This document shows positions 53,571 to 62,108 of a stretch of DNA of 64,000 bases, in pieces. Source of the stretch: Neorhizobium galegae. Its GTDB lineage: Bacteria; Pseudomonadota; Alphaproteobacteria; Rhizobiales; Rhizobiaceae. The position numbers and the translations under genes are program-made. The notes beneath the pieces were generated by a model. It saw only the letters and a list, made by a program, of their open reading frames with translations. It did not search any database and was not told the DNA's origin. Numbering within the stretch: the first letter of the stretch is position 1; every line of letters begins with the position of its first letter. The DNA lies in the NCBI RefSeq assembly GCF_017877055.1, contig NZ_JAGIPG010000001.1, positions 992,001-1,056,000 on the forward strand. The letters are read 5' to 3'.

Positions 53571-53873
53571 ATGAGTGTCAGCAAGCTTCCGCCCATCCAT
53601 CCCGGCGAAATCCTGCGCGATCTCTATCTTGAGCCGCTGGAGATGACACCTTACGCGCTTGCTAAGAAGCTGCATGTTCCACGCACCCGCATCGAGCGGA
53701 TCGTCGCGCAGAAGACCGGGATCACCTCAGATACCGCTTTGCGGCTTGCCAAATTCTTCAGGACCTCTCCGGAATTCTGGATGAACCTGCAGAATAGTTT
53801 CGATCTTAAGATCGAGGCGGAGAATCTCAAGGACGCGCTTGAACATATTCCGGTCTACGAAGCGGCAGCGTGA
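53571..53873 (+). CDS. higA: HigA family antitoxin
   Basis: A 100-residue helix-turn-helix antitoxin. LPPIHPGEILRDLYLEPLEM is the signature N-terminus, and the DNA-binding motif is ALAKKLHVPRTRIERIVAQK. It starts 27 bases after higB and neutralises it, and should bind the two operators upstream. Length and sequence match the HigA group of type II systems. Confidence 0.93.
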   Translation: MSVSKLPPIHPGEILRDLYLEPLEMTPYALAKKLHVPRTRIERIVAQKTGITSDTALRLAKFFRTSPEFWMNLQNSFDLKIEAENLKDALEHIPVYEAAA

Positions 53874-53918
53874 TTGCTTTCCTGTCGGCAGGCCAAGTCG
53901 AACTGAGTAGCCCGCCAT

Positions 53919-54872
53919 TCATTCCGCCGCAATCGCATCGCCTGCGGGAACTGCTTTGATCGCCGCCGGCAACCTCTCGCAGGTTTCCGCAAACAGCTTC
54001 TCACTCAGGAAATCGACCAGCACCCGCACCTTCGGGGACAGATGCCTGCTGGAGGGCCAGAGGAGGTGGAACTGGCCGGGGGCGTTGAGATGTTCGTCGA
54101 GGATGGTCCGCAGCCGGCCGTCGGCGATCGGTTGCCTTGCCAGGAAATCCGGCATGCAGCCAATGCCGAGGCCGGCGATAACGGTGTGGCGGAGCGCCTC
54201 CATGTTATTGCAGGTGAGCGCCGTGCGCAGGCGCGGTTCGGAGCCTTCGGGCGGCATGGTGATCGGCCAGTCCTGCAGTTTGCGGCTGTTCGGGAACCGG
54301 AAGCCGATCGCCAGATGGCCGTCGAGTTCCCGGGGGCATTCAGGAGTGCCGTGGCGTTCGAGATAGGAGGGGGCGGCGCAGAGGAGCAATTGGAATGGCC
54401 TGAGGGTCCGCGACATCAGCCGGGAATCCGGCAGGTTGCCGCTGCGGATCGCCACATCCACCTCCTCATCGATCAGATCGACGATCCGGTCGTTGAAATC
54501 GAGATCGAGTTCGACCTCCGGATAACGCTCGACGAATTCAGGCAGGACCGGCATCAGAAGATGATAGGTGACGATCGGGACGCTGACCCGAAGTTTTCCG
54601 CGCGGCACGGCGACGGCGCTGGCAAGCGAGGCTTCCGCATCGTTGAGGTCGTCGAGCACCCGGCGGCACCGTTCGTGGAATAGCCGGCCCTCTTCGGTCA
54701 GCCGCAGGCTGCGCGTCGAGCGCTGGAAAAGCCGGACGCCGAGTTCTCTTTCCAGATTGGTGACGGCCTTGCCGACGGCGGAGGCCGACAGGCCGAGCAC
54801 GCGGCCGGCAGCGACGAAACTGCCGAGATCGGCGGTGCGAACGAAGGCTGTCAGTCCACCCAAGCGATCCAT
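53919..54872 (-). CDS. LysR family transcriptional regulator
   Basis: A 317-residue LysR protein. The helix-turn-helix is GSFVAAGRVLGLSASAVGKA, followed by LERELGVRLFQRSTRSLRLT. The effector domain is standard (DLDFNDRIVDLIDEEVDVAI). The divergent gene, an MFS exporter of the DHA2 type, is its most likely target (185-base gap). Ligand unknown. Confidence 0.91.
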   Translation of the reverse strand: MDRLGGLTAFVRTADLGSFVAAGRVLGLSASAVGKAVTNLERELGVRLFQRSTRSLRLTEEGRLFHERCRRVLDDLNDAEASLASAVAVPRGKLRVSVPIVTYHLLMPVLPEFVERYPEVELDLDFNDRIVDLIDEEVDVAIRSGNLPDSRLMSRTLRPFQLLLCAAPSYLERHGTPECPRELDGHLAIGFRFPNSRKLQDWPITMPPEGSEPRLRTALTCNNMEALRHTVIAGLGIGCMPDFLARQPIADGRLRTILDEHLNAPGQFHLLWPSSRHLSPKVRVLVDFLSEKLFAETCERLPAAIKAVPAGDAIAAE

Positions 54873-55057
54873 CTGCCATCTCCATTCGAGCGGTTTTTTC
54901 CGTCATGTCAGGAACAGACGCGGTATTTTCCAAATATTATATCGAAACTATCTTGTGTTGGTCAATTCGACACCCTTCCGGCCGGGCGGGTTCAGGCGAC
55001 GGCTTCTCCCAAGGCCGCCGGCCTTCCTCTTTGCTCCAACACAGCGGAATCTCCGAT

Positions 55058-56641
55058 ATGAGAGACAACACATATGCTGTAACGGCAGCCGCACGGCTGT
55101 TCGTTCTGATCGCAGTCTGCTGCGCGGCGGTCGCCATGCCGCTGACCTTTACCGGCACGGCCGTCGGCCTGCCCGCCATCAGCCGGGCGCTCGGCGGCAG
55201 CCCGATCGCCCTCAACTGGGCCACCAATGCCTTCATGCTTTCCTTCGGCAGCACACTGATGGCTGCCGGCGCGCTTGCCGACAGTTATGGGCGCAAGCGG
55301 ATTTTCCTGAGCGGCCTTTTCATCTTCGCACTCTTTTCGGTCGGTCTCGCCTTTGCAGGCGATATCGTCTGGTTCGATGTCCTGCGGGCGCTGCAGGGCA
55401 TCGGCGCGGCGGCCGCCTTTTCCGGCGGCATGGCCTCGCTTGCCCAGGAATTCGACGGCGCGGCGCGGCTCAGGGCCTTCAGCATCGTCGGCGCCAGTTT
55501 CGGCATCGGGCTCGCCTTCGGGCCGATTGCGTCGGGGTGGATGATCGCCATGTTCGGGTGGCCGGCGATCTTCGTGCTGGTGGTTGCGCTTGCGGTGACC
55601 GCCTTCGTCCTCGGCGCGATCTTCATGCGGGAATCGCGCGATCCGAAGGCCTCTGGCCTCGACTGGAAGGGAGCGCTCAGCTTCACGGCGGCGCTGACCG
55701 CGCTGACCTTTGGCGTACTTCAGGCGCCGGAAAGCGGTTGGAGCGATCCGCTCGTCATCGTCATGCTTGTGGCCTCGGTCCTGCTGTTTACAGCCTTCGG
55801 GCTGATCGAACGGGCTGTCGCGCGGCCGATGCTCGATCTCACGCTGTTCCGCTATCCGCGTTTCGTCGGCGTGCAACTGCTGGCGGCCGCTCCGGCCTAT
55901 GCGTTCGTGGTGCTGCTCATCCTCCTGCCGGTGCGGTTCATCGGCATCGAGGGCATGGACGAGATTGCCGGCGGGCGGATGATGATCGCGCTGTCCGGGC
56001 CGCTGCTCGTCCTGCCGATCGCGGCCGGGTTGCTGACCCGATGGTTCGCGCCGGCGACGATCTGCGGTGCAGGTCTGGCGATCTCGGCGGGCGGCCTGTT
56101 CTGGCTCAGCCAGTTTCCGGTCGGCTCCGAGCCAGTGGCGCTGATTGCGCCGCTCTTGACCATCGGGGTCGGCATCAGCCTGCCCTGGGGGCTGATGGAC
56201 GGTCTGGCCGTCAGCGTCGTGCCGAAGGAAAGGGCCGGCATGGCGACCGGCATCTTCAGCACCACCCGCGTGGCCGGCGAAGGTGTTGCGCTTGCAGTGG
56301 TCACGGCGGTACTTTCGGTGCTCACCAGCGCGAACCTCGGCGGTAGTGCCGGCGACCAGGCGGGGGCGATCGCCCAGCGGCTGGTCACCGGTGATCTGCA
56401 GGATGCGGCGGTGCTTCTGCCGTCGATCAGCCAGACGGCCTTGCTGCAGGGGTATAGCGACGGGTTCTCGTCGCTCCTGTGGCTGCTGACCGCGATCACG
56501 GGGTTGACGGCGGTCGTCGTGTTCCTGTTCCTCGGGCGGGGCGGCGAGACGGTGGAGGACATCGAGGAGGAGGGGGAACTCGCGGTCGCTGCCGCCGCGA
56601 TGCAATCCGACGAGGCCGGATTATGCCAGCCGGCCCTTTGA
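55058..56641 (+). CDS. DHA2-family MFS exporter
   Basis: A 527-residue inner-membrane exporter with about 14 transmembrane segments, the EmrB/QacA layout. Motif A is in ALADSYGRKRIFLSGLFIF, and motif C-like GIGLAFGPIASGWM is present. These proteins pump drugs or metabolites out using the proton gradient. The start ATG 55058 begins a family-like N-terminus; the frame opens 51 codons earlier but without support. It ends with an acidic tail, and a strong terminator follows at 56678-56713. Controlled probably by the divergent LysR. Confidence 0.88.
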   Translation: MRDNTYAVTAAARLFVLIAVCCAAVAMPLTFTGTAVGLPAISRALGGSPIALNWATNAFMLSFGSTLMAAGALADSYGRKRIFLSGLFIFALFSVGLAFAGDIVWFDVLRALQGIGAAAAFSGGMASLAQEFDGAARLRAFSIVGASFGIGLAFGPIASGWMIAMFGWPAIFVLVVALAVTAFVLGAIFMRESRDPKASGLDWKGALSFTAALTALTFGVLQAPESGWSDPLVIVMLVASVLLFTAFGLIERAVARPMLDLTLFRYPRFVGVQLLAAAPAYAFVVLLILLPVRFIGIEGMDEIAGGRMMIALSGPLLVLPIAAGLLTRWFAPATICGAGLAISAGGLFWLSQFPVGSEPVALIAPLLTIGVGISLPWGLMDGLAVSVVPKERAGMATGIFSTTRVAGEGVALAVVTAVLSVLTSANLGGSAGDQAGAIAQRLVTGDLQDAAVLLPSISQTALLQGYSDGFSSLLWLLTAITGLTAVVVFLFLGRGGETVEDIEEEGELAVAAAAMQSDEAGLCQPAL

Positions 56642-56677
56642 CAAACCGGCGCATCTGAGCGATATGCAGGCCATTCG

Positions 56678-56713
56678 AAACCGCCGGAGCGAACCATCTC
56701 GCTCCGGCGGTTT
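56678..56713 (+). terminator. Strong terminator after the MFS gene
   Basis: A perfect 15-bp stem (56678-56692 with 56699-56713) with a 6-base loop and T-rich tail (TTTCGCCGTTTT), separating the MFS gene from the CDF gene. Confidence 0.9.
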
Positions 56714-56770
56714 CGCCGTTTTGGACGTCCGGTCCTGCAAATCATTCGCACGCGCAAAAAGGAAGACATC

Positions 56771-57685
56771 GTGCCGAGGGAAGTCAAAATCGTCGAGCGG
56801 CTCGCCTTCTGGGGCATGCCGCTGTCGCTCGGCGTCATGTCCTTGAAGATGCTGGCCTGGTGGGTGACGGACTCCGTCGCGCTGCTGTCGGACGGGCTGG
56901 AATCCTTCGTCAATGTCGCTGCTGCCTTCATCGCCTATTTCGTGATCCGTTACGCCCAGCGGCCGGCCGACCACGACCACCAGTTCGGCCATCACAAGGC
57001 GGAATATATGTCGGCGGTGGTCGAAGGCGGGCTGATCATCGTTGCGGCGTTCCTGATCATCAACGAGGCCTGGGACGGGCTGTTCGCGCCGAAACTTCCG
57101 GATGCGCCGGTGCTCGGTCTTGCGATCAATGCGCTTGCCGCCGTCATCAACGGTCTATGGGCAACGACGCTGATCCGGGTCGGCACGGCCCATTATTCAC
57201 CGGCCATGGCGGCCGACGGCCAGCACATCATGTCCGACGTGGTGACTTCGGCCGGCGTGCTCGTGGGCCTCATCCTTGCGCTTGCGACGGGTTACGCGAT
57301 CCTCGACCCGGTGCTCGCCATTCTGGTGGCGGTCAACATCCTCTGGCAGGGCTACAAGGTAATCGCGCATTCCATCGGCGGGCTGATGGACCGGGCGCTG
57401 GAGCCGGACGAGGAGGCGGCGGTGCGCGAGGCGATCGCCACCCATTCGGTCGGCGCGCTCGGCGTCCACGACCTGAAGTCGCGCCGGGCGGGGGCTGCGG
57501 CCTTCATCGATTTCCATCTGGTCGTGCCGGCCGACATGAGTGTCGAAGAGGCGCATGCAATCTGCGACCGCTTGGAAGATGCGATCAAAGCGAGTATTGC
57601 CGGCGCCACATTGGCAATCCATGTGGAGCCCGAAGGCGAGCGCGCCCATGGACAGAACGTAGACGTTGAAGGAACAGTCAAATGA
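56771..57685 (+). CDS. Cation diffusion facilitator metal exporter
   Basis: A 304-residue CDF (FieF-like) transporter with about six transmembrane segments. Metal sites: the TM2 site SDGLESFVN, the loop [19 protein letters not shown], and TM5 site [19 protein letters not shown]; a cytoplasmic ferredoxin-like domain follows. It exports divalent metals such as Zn, Fe or Mn. The start is GTG 56771 with AGGAAG upstream. Its last 4 bases overlap queF (ATGA), so the two are coupled in translation, although their known functions differ. Confidence 0.88.
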   Translation: MPREVKIVERLAFWGMPLSLGVMSLKMLAWWVTDSVALLSDGLESFVNVAAAFIAYFVIRYAQRPADHDHQFGHHKAEYMSAVVEGGLIIVAAFLIINEAWDGLFAPKLPDAPVLGLAINALAAVINGLWATTLIRVGTAHYSPAMAADGQHIMSDVVTSAGVLVGLILALATGYAILDPVLAILVAVNILWQGYKVIAHSIGGLMDRALEPDEEAAVREAIATHSVGALGVHDLKSRRAGAAAFIDFHLVVPADMSVEEAHAICDRLEDAIKASIAGATLAIHVEPEGERAHGQNVDVEGTVK

Positions 57686-58146
57686 CGATGACAGATGTCA
57701 GCGGGCTCTCGCAGCTCGGATCCCAGGTGGAAGCCCCGCAAAGCCCGGAAACCGCGGTTCTCGAAAAAGTGCCGAACGGCAACCAGGGTACCGATTACGT
57801 GGTGCGCTTCACGGCGCCGGAATTCACCTCGCTCTGCCCGATGACCGGCCAGCCGGATTTCGCGCATATCGTCATCGACTATATCCCGGACGGGTTCCTG
57901 GTGGAGTCGAAGTCACTGAAGCTGTTCCTGCATTCGTTCAGGAACCACGGTGCGTTTCATGAGGACTGCTCGATCTATATCGCCAAGCGGATCGTCGATC
58001 TGCTCGCCCCGAAATGGCTCAGGATCGGTGCCTACTGGTATCCGCGCGGCGGCATTCCGATCGACGTGTTCTGGCAGACGGGCGAGGCTCCGGCCGGCGT
58101 TTGGCTGCCGGAGCAGGGGGTGGCGACGTATCGCGGGCGTGGGTGA
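57682..58146 (+). CDS. queF: 7-cyano-7-deazaguanine reductase
   Basis: A 154-residue NADPH-dependent preQ0 reductase of the short (unimodular) type. The catalytic Cys52 is in [12 protein letters not shown], with Asp59; the QueF signature [16 protein letters not shown] and the FHEDC motif (His93, Glu94) are present. It makes preQ1 for queuosine in tRNA. Translation is coupled to the CDF gene through a 4-base overlap. No preQ1 riboswitch is seen. Downstream are mosaic repeats. Confidence 0.94.
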   Translation: MTMTDVSGLSQLGSQVEAPQSPETAVLEKVPNGNQGTDYVVRFTAPEFTSLCPMTGQPDFAHIVIDYIPDGFLVESKSLKLFLHSFRNHGAFHEDCSIYIAKRIVDLLAPKWLRIGAYWYPRGGIPIDVFWQTGEAPAGVWLPEQGVATYRGRG

Positions 58147-58270
58147 AGGGGTTACAGCTTGCCGGCAAAACGCTTCTACGGAGCGTTTTGAGCGCCCGGA
58201 TTGTACGGCGGGCTCTTTCATCCAATCGAGCGAGGGCGTGGGCTATCGCCATTAACGTTGCAATCCGCCC

Positions 58271-58315
58271 GCCCCTTCTGCCCTGCCGGGCCTCTCCCCC
58301 CTCAAGTGGGAAGAT
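58271..58315. repeat. Degenerate copy of the mosaic palindromic element
   Basis: Reads TGCCCTGCCGGGCC followed by TCTCCCCCCTCAAGTGGGAAGAT; the outer palindrome has mismatches. Same family as the elements at 8494-8632. Confidence 0.6.
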
Positions 58316-58412
58316 CATACGCCGCGAGACCGTCATTCCATGACATGCCTCAATAGCCAGACCGCGCGCAGAAGAAGACGTGGAGTTGGAAGCAATGCGC
58401 TGGCGCCCAGCC

Positions 58413-58452
58413 GATCTCCCCCTTGAGGGGGAGATGCCCGGCGGGGCAGGGG
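58413..58452. repeat. Mosaic palindromic element, forward copy
   Basis: GATCTCCCCCTTGAGGGGGAG followed by ATGCCCGGCGGGGCAGGGG, nearly identical to the left element at 8494-8540. With the copy at 58271-58315 it forms an inverted pair, here with the palindromes inside, in the gap between queF and the DUF2076 gene (58147-58535), which holds no gene. Confidence 0.7.
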
Positions 58453-58535
58453 CCTCGTGCGCTCCAACGTCGAAGGTCAGCCTTCCGTCCTTACATCAAG
58501 GGCCCCTGCGCTTTATCCACCGCAGAGCCTCTCAA

Positions 58536-59414
58536 TCACACATCCATCGAATCGTCGCTGCCCAGATCGCTGTTGTCGAAATCCGCCTGGTCGTCGGAAA
58601 AGTCATCGTCGGTGTAGTCGGCCTGCTGCCAGCCGTCGTTCGAGCCGGATTTATCGGCGGCATCATTGCTGTTGGCGGCGGCGGCATTGCCGTCCGAGGC
58701 CTGGCGGATGGCGTCATCGCCGAAATAGTTGTTGTTGATGATTGTTTCCTCGGCCGGGGCGTTGCCGCTGCCGAACGGGTTGCTGCCGGCGAGCGGCGAA
58801 CCCCAGCCGAGCGAGTTCATGTGGCTGCCGAAGATGCCGGAGAGCGAATTGGCGAGCAGCATGCCGCCCGCGACGCCGGCTGCTGTCCCCAAAGCGCCGC
58901 GCAAGAAGCTGCCGCCGGCTGACGGAACCGATGCCTGGCCGCTCCAGGGGGCGGCGGAGGGCGGGGGTGCGCGGTAACCGTCGTCATAGTCGCTGCCGGT
59001 GCGGTAACTCTGACGTGGGGCGGCGCCCCATGGGCCGGACTGGGGGCTTGCCAGGGGGCTTGCTTGGGACCCGGGACCGGTTCGAAAACCGGGCTGCGGG
59101 GCGGGGGACTGCTGCGGCTGACCGGTGCCGAAGATCGAGCTCAGGAATCCGCCGCCCTGTTCGGCGCGGTGATGGTCGCTTGTTTCCGCCTCGAGCTGGC
59201 GGACGCGCTCTTCCAACTCCCTGATGTGATTGGCGGCGGCTTCCAGGCCCTTTTCCTGCACGATCACGGCCTGGGCCAGATAGTAGGTGGCATAGGGCTG
59301 TTCGCGGGTTGCCTGGTCTATCAAGGTCTCCGCATCTCGGTCGCGCGGCGTGGCGGCGGCGGTGCGGATGCGGTCGAAAAGGGCAGTGAGAAGCTGGCGT
59401 TCTTCCGGTGACAT
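58536..59414 (-). CDS. DUF2076 family protein
   Basis: A 292-residue protein. The first 85 residues match DUF2076 (SPEERQLLTALFDRIRTAAA, then a helix with the coiled-coil IRELEERVRQLEAE). After a Pro/Gly/Gln-rich middle, a Gly/Ala-rich hydrophobic stretch (GALGTAAGVAGGMLLANSL) may insert into a membrane, and the tail is very acidic (DDDFSDDQADFDNSDLGSDD). The function is unknown; members are common next to envelope genes. ATG 59414 has AAGGAGG 5 bases upstream. Confidence 0.85.
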   Translation of the reverse strand: MSPEERQLLTALFDRIRTAAATPRDRDAETLIDQATREQPYATYYLAQAVIVQEKGLEAAANHIRELEERVRQLEAETSDHHRAEQGGGFLSSIFGTGQPQQSPAPQPGFRTGPGSQASPLASPQSGPWGAAPRQSYRTGSDYDDGYRAPPPSAAPWSGQASVPSAGGSFLRGALGTAAGVAGGMLLANSLSGIFGSHMNSLGWGSPLAGSNPFGSGNAPAEETIINNNYFGDDAIRQASDGNAAAANSNDAADKSGSNDGWQQADYTDDDFSDDQADFDNSDLGSDDSMDV

Positions 59415-59511
59415 GTTTGCCTCCTTGCAGGCGTTTGCCGTGGACAAGAAGGTAGGCAGGGATTCCGGCATTTCAAAGCCGGAATCCCTTACATTTCGGT
59501 AATCTTCGGCC

Positions 59512-60096
59512 TCAGGCGAAGGCCAGCGACAGGCCGAGAAGCGCGGTTCCGGCGCCGAGGATACGGGCGATGTAAGGGCTGAAGCGGGCGATGCCGAGGC
59601 CGAGCGCTATGCCGGCTGCATGCAGCAAGGCGGTGGCGATGATGAAGCCGATGCCGAACTCCAAGGCACCTGCTTGGCCGAGTTCGCCGCCATGGGCGTG
59701 GCCGTGGAACAATGCGAAGACGCCGACGACGGCCGCTGCTGCCGAAACCGGCAGTTTCACCGCCGTTGCGACGAGCAGGCCAAGCCCGATCACCGAGGCG
59801 AGGATCGCCGGTTCGACGAAGGGGAGGCCGACGCCGCCGAGTGCGAGCAGGAAGCCGAAGGCCATGGTGCCGACGAAGGCCAGGGGGATTGTCCATAGTG
59901 CATTGCGGCTGCTGTCGCTCGCGGTCTGCGCGGCCCACAGGCCGACCGCGACCATGACCAGGATATGGTCCGCGCCGAACAGCGGATGGGAAAAACCTGC
60001 CAGGAACGAGCCGTGTTCGGCCGGATCGAGATGTGCGAAGGCGGGTGCGGCGGCGACAGTCAGAATGGCGGCGGCGAGCGAAAGGCGTTTCAGCAT
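59512..60096 (-). CDS. hupE: HupE/UreJ family metal transporter
   Basis: A 194-residue membrane protein with a signal-like first segment (LSLAAAILTVAAAPAFA), the HupE signature HPLFGADHILVMVAVGLWA, and about six transmembrane segments. A second His cluster GHAHGGE lies in a loop. HupE and UreJ bring nickel (or cobalt) into the cell for hydrogenase and urease. No such enzyme genes are in the window, and no cobalamin riboswitch is seen upstream. Confidence 0.88.
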   Translation of the reverse strand: MLKRLSLAAAILTVAAAPAFAHLDPAEHGSFLAGFSHPLFGADHILVMVAVGLWAAQTASDSSRNALWTIPLAFVGTMAFGFLLALGGVGLPFVEPAILASVIGLGLLVATAVKLPVSAAAAVVGVFALFHGHAHGGELGQAGALEFGIGFIIATALLHAAGIALGLGIARFSPYIARILGAGTALLGLSLAFA

Positions 60097-60283
60097 TTGT
60101 GTCCCCTGAAATTATGCGAATGCGGAATGGCATCGGAGGATAGGCAAGCTCCTGATGGCTGTCCATCGGCAATCGTCGCGACAGGAGGCTCTGTGCTACG
60201 TCATTCACCTTAGTCCGTGGAAGGTGCCGTCTTAGACTCCGAGCTCCATTGTTTTACGGCGGCGAACACATTATGTCCGATAT

Positions 60284-60901
60284 ATGAATCTGATGCAGGA
60301 GACTTTCAGCGTGCTCGACGACGAAGACGACAAGGACGACAAGACCAAGGAACTGCCGCTCGGCAAGGAAACGGAAGCGAATCTTTTCAAGTCGCGTTCG
60401 ATCTTCATCTACGGAACGATCACCCAGGAACTGGCGCAGAAGGTCTGCACCCAGCTCGTGGCGCTTTCCGCCGCCAGCGACGACGACATCCGCATCTATG
60501 TGAGCTCGCCCGGCGGCCACGTGGAATCGGGCGATTCGATCCACGACATGATCAAGTTCATCAAGCCGAAGGTCTGGATGATCGGTACGGGCTGGGTCGC
60601 ATCGGCCGGCGCGCTGATCTACGTGTCCGTTCCCAAGGAACGCCGTATCTGCTTGCCGAACACCCGCTTCCTGCTTCATCAACCGTCCGGCGGCACCCGC
60701 GGCATGGCATCCGATATCGAGATCCAGGCCCGCGAGATCATCAAGATGAACGAGCGGCTCAACAGGATCATGGCGGAAGCCACCGGCCAGTCGGTCGAAA
60801 AGATTGCTGCCGACACGGATCGCGACTACTGGCTGTCCGCCGAAGAGGCCAAGGCCTACGGCCTGGTTTCGCGGATCGTGACGTCGCAGAGCGAAGTCTG
60901 A
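60284..60901 (+). CDS. clpP: ClpP family serine protease (paralogue)
   Basis: A 205-residue ClpP-like protease subunit. The catalytic triad is Ser107 (GWVASAGA), His132 (FLLHQPSGG) and Asp181 ([12 protein letters not shown]). Compared with the main ClpP it has a very acidic N-terminus (residues 10-22, mostly Asp, Glu and Lys), and the Ser motif GWVASAG replaces the usual GQAASMG, so it is a divergent paralogue, as rhizobia carry several. It would work with ClpA or ClpX chaperones, perhaps in mixed rings. No chaperone gene is adjacent. The start is ATG 60284; ATG 60293 is possible. A strong terminator follows. Confidence 0.88.
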   Translation: MNLMQETFSVLDDEDDKDDKTKELPLGKETEANLFKSRSIFIYGTITQELAQKVCTQLVALSAASDDDIRIYVSSPGGHVESGDSIHDMIKFIKPKVWMIGTGWVASAGALIYVSVPKERRICLPNTRFLLHQPSGGTRGMASDIEIQAREIIKMNERLNRIMAEATGQSVEKIAADTDRDYWLSAEEAKAYGLVSRIVTSQSEV

Positions 60902-60922
60902 TCGCTTGCGCCATTCGAATTG

Positions 60923-60958
60923 AAAAAGCCCCGCCGGCGAATGTTGGCGGGGCTTTTT
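60923..60958 (+). terminator. Terminator after clpP
   Basis: AAAAAGCCCCGCC (60923-60935) pairs fully with GGCGGGGCTTTTT (60946-60958), with a 10-base loop. The stem starts with A and ends with T, so it is effective in both directions. Confidence 0.93.
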
Positions 60959-61018
60959 GTTGCGTGCCGGCTCGCATTGCTGCGGGGAGGCGCCTGCCGG
61001 ACTGCAGGCCGCTGCGGT

Positions 61019-62050
61019 TCAGGCGACCTGCGGACGCCAGGCTATGACGCCTTCGGTGCGGGCGCGGACCTCGGGTGCGGCAAGGCAGGTGGCGACGGCT
61101 TCGTAGCCGGGCGCTCCCGGGATGGGGGCTACGCGGCTCGGCGGGCTGTGGTTGGCCGGGCAAAGGATGATCGCCTCGTCCTGTCCGACGGCGCCGAGAT
61201 CGAGGATCGCCGAGGAGCGGGTCATGATGAAGAGCGGACAGGCGCCTGGCCGGCGATTGTGCAGATAGGCGGCGAGCGCTTCCTGCGATGCCTGGTCGAG
61301 GCCCTGTTCGATCATGTCGATGACCGGGATATCGGTTCCGTCGGCCTCCAGCGCGACGAGGAGGGCGGTGAGGGCAGGCGTTTCCGCCGCACCTTCGTCG
61401 AGAAGCCAGGAAAGGGCCTGTTCGACACGAGCCTTCAGAGCCGGATCGGTTTCCATCCGTGCCCTGGCGTCGTCGTCGTTGACGGCCCGTTCGAGACCCA
61501 CGAAGACTCCGCCCGGAAGGTGTTCGGCAATGGCCTTTGCGAACCGCGTCTTGCCGCTGCCGAGCGGGCCGATGATGTAGTTGAGCGGTCTGACATCCCT
61601 GAGTTCGAAGCGCTCGCCGCCCCAGGGCCAGGGAAGGTCGAACGCTGCGACGACTTCGGCCACCGGACGCGTCAGTCGCGTCAACTCGTGCATTCCGAGC
61701 GGATCGCCGCCGGCAAGGCCCGTGCGCAGAGCGCGGACTTTTTCGACCGTCCCGGCGATTCGGCGGGCCTCCGTTTCAAGCCGCGCCTGATGGGCGGCAA
61801 GCGCGGGAGCGAGCTCCTGCGCATCGCCCTTCAGCACGCGCGCCACCTGCGCGAGGCTGAGGCCGAGGGCTCGCAATGCCGCGATCTCGCCGGCGCGGGC
61901 CATCTCCGCGGGGCCATAGGTCCGCCATCCGGCTGCAGTTCGGACCGGAGCGATCAAGCCACGCTGTTCGTAGAGACGCAGCGCCTTGGGAGATATGCCG
62001 AGCCGTTCGGCGGCATCGGACGGGTTCAGATAGTGTGCGGAAGAACTCAA
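61019..62050 (-). CDS. MerR family regulator fused to a P-loop ATPase-like domain
   Basis: A 343-residue protein. Residues 8-75 are a MerR winged helix (LNPSDAAERLGISPKALRLY, ALGLSLAQVARVL), residues 80-115 the usual long dimerisation helix. From about 155 there is a second domain with a Walker A (IIGPLGSGKTRF, 159-170), a Walker B-like VIDMIEQGLDQAS, and an ABC/AAA_21-like end (FIMTRSSAILDL). The usual MerR effector domain is absent. It may be controlled by nucleotide binding. The start is TTG 62050 with GAGGTGA upstream; no ATG is available near. Neighbours give no clue to targets. Confidence 0.8.
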   Translation of the reverse strand: MSSSAHYLNPSDAAERLGISPKALRLYEQRGLIAPVRTAAGWRTYGPAEMARAGEIAALRALGLSLAQVARVLKGDAQELAPALAAHQARLETEARRIAGTVEKVRALRTGLAGGDPLGMHELTRLTRPVAEVVAAFDLPWPWGGERFELRDVRPLNYIIGPLGSGKTRFAKAIAEHLPGGVFVGLERAVNDDDARARMETDPALKARVEQALSWLLDEGAAETPALTALLVALEADGTDIPVIDMIEQGLDQASQEALAAYLHNRRPGACPLFIMTRSSAILDLGAVGQDEAIILCPANHSPPSRVAPIPGAPGYEAVATCLAAPEVRARTEGVIAWRPQVA

Positions 62051-62108
62051 GGAATCACCTCGTTGGTTGTTGACCGCTCTTCCTATCGGGGCAGCCCCAG
62101 GGGTCGGG

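Noticed and set aside
54992..56605. Long open frame on the minus strand across the DHA2 exporter
   Set aside because: Extremely rich in Arg, Gln, Asp and His, typical of an antisense shadow of a membrane protein gene.
58380..58922. Plus-strand open frame opposite the DUF2076 gene
   Set aside because: Starts in the mosaic repeat and continues antisense to the DUF2076 gene; Val/Gly/Ile-rich shadow.
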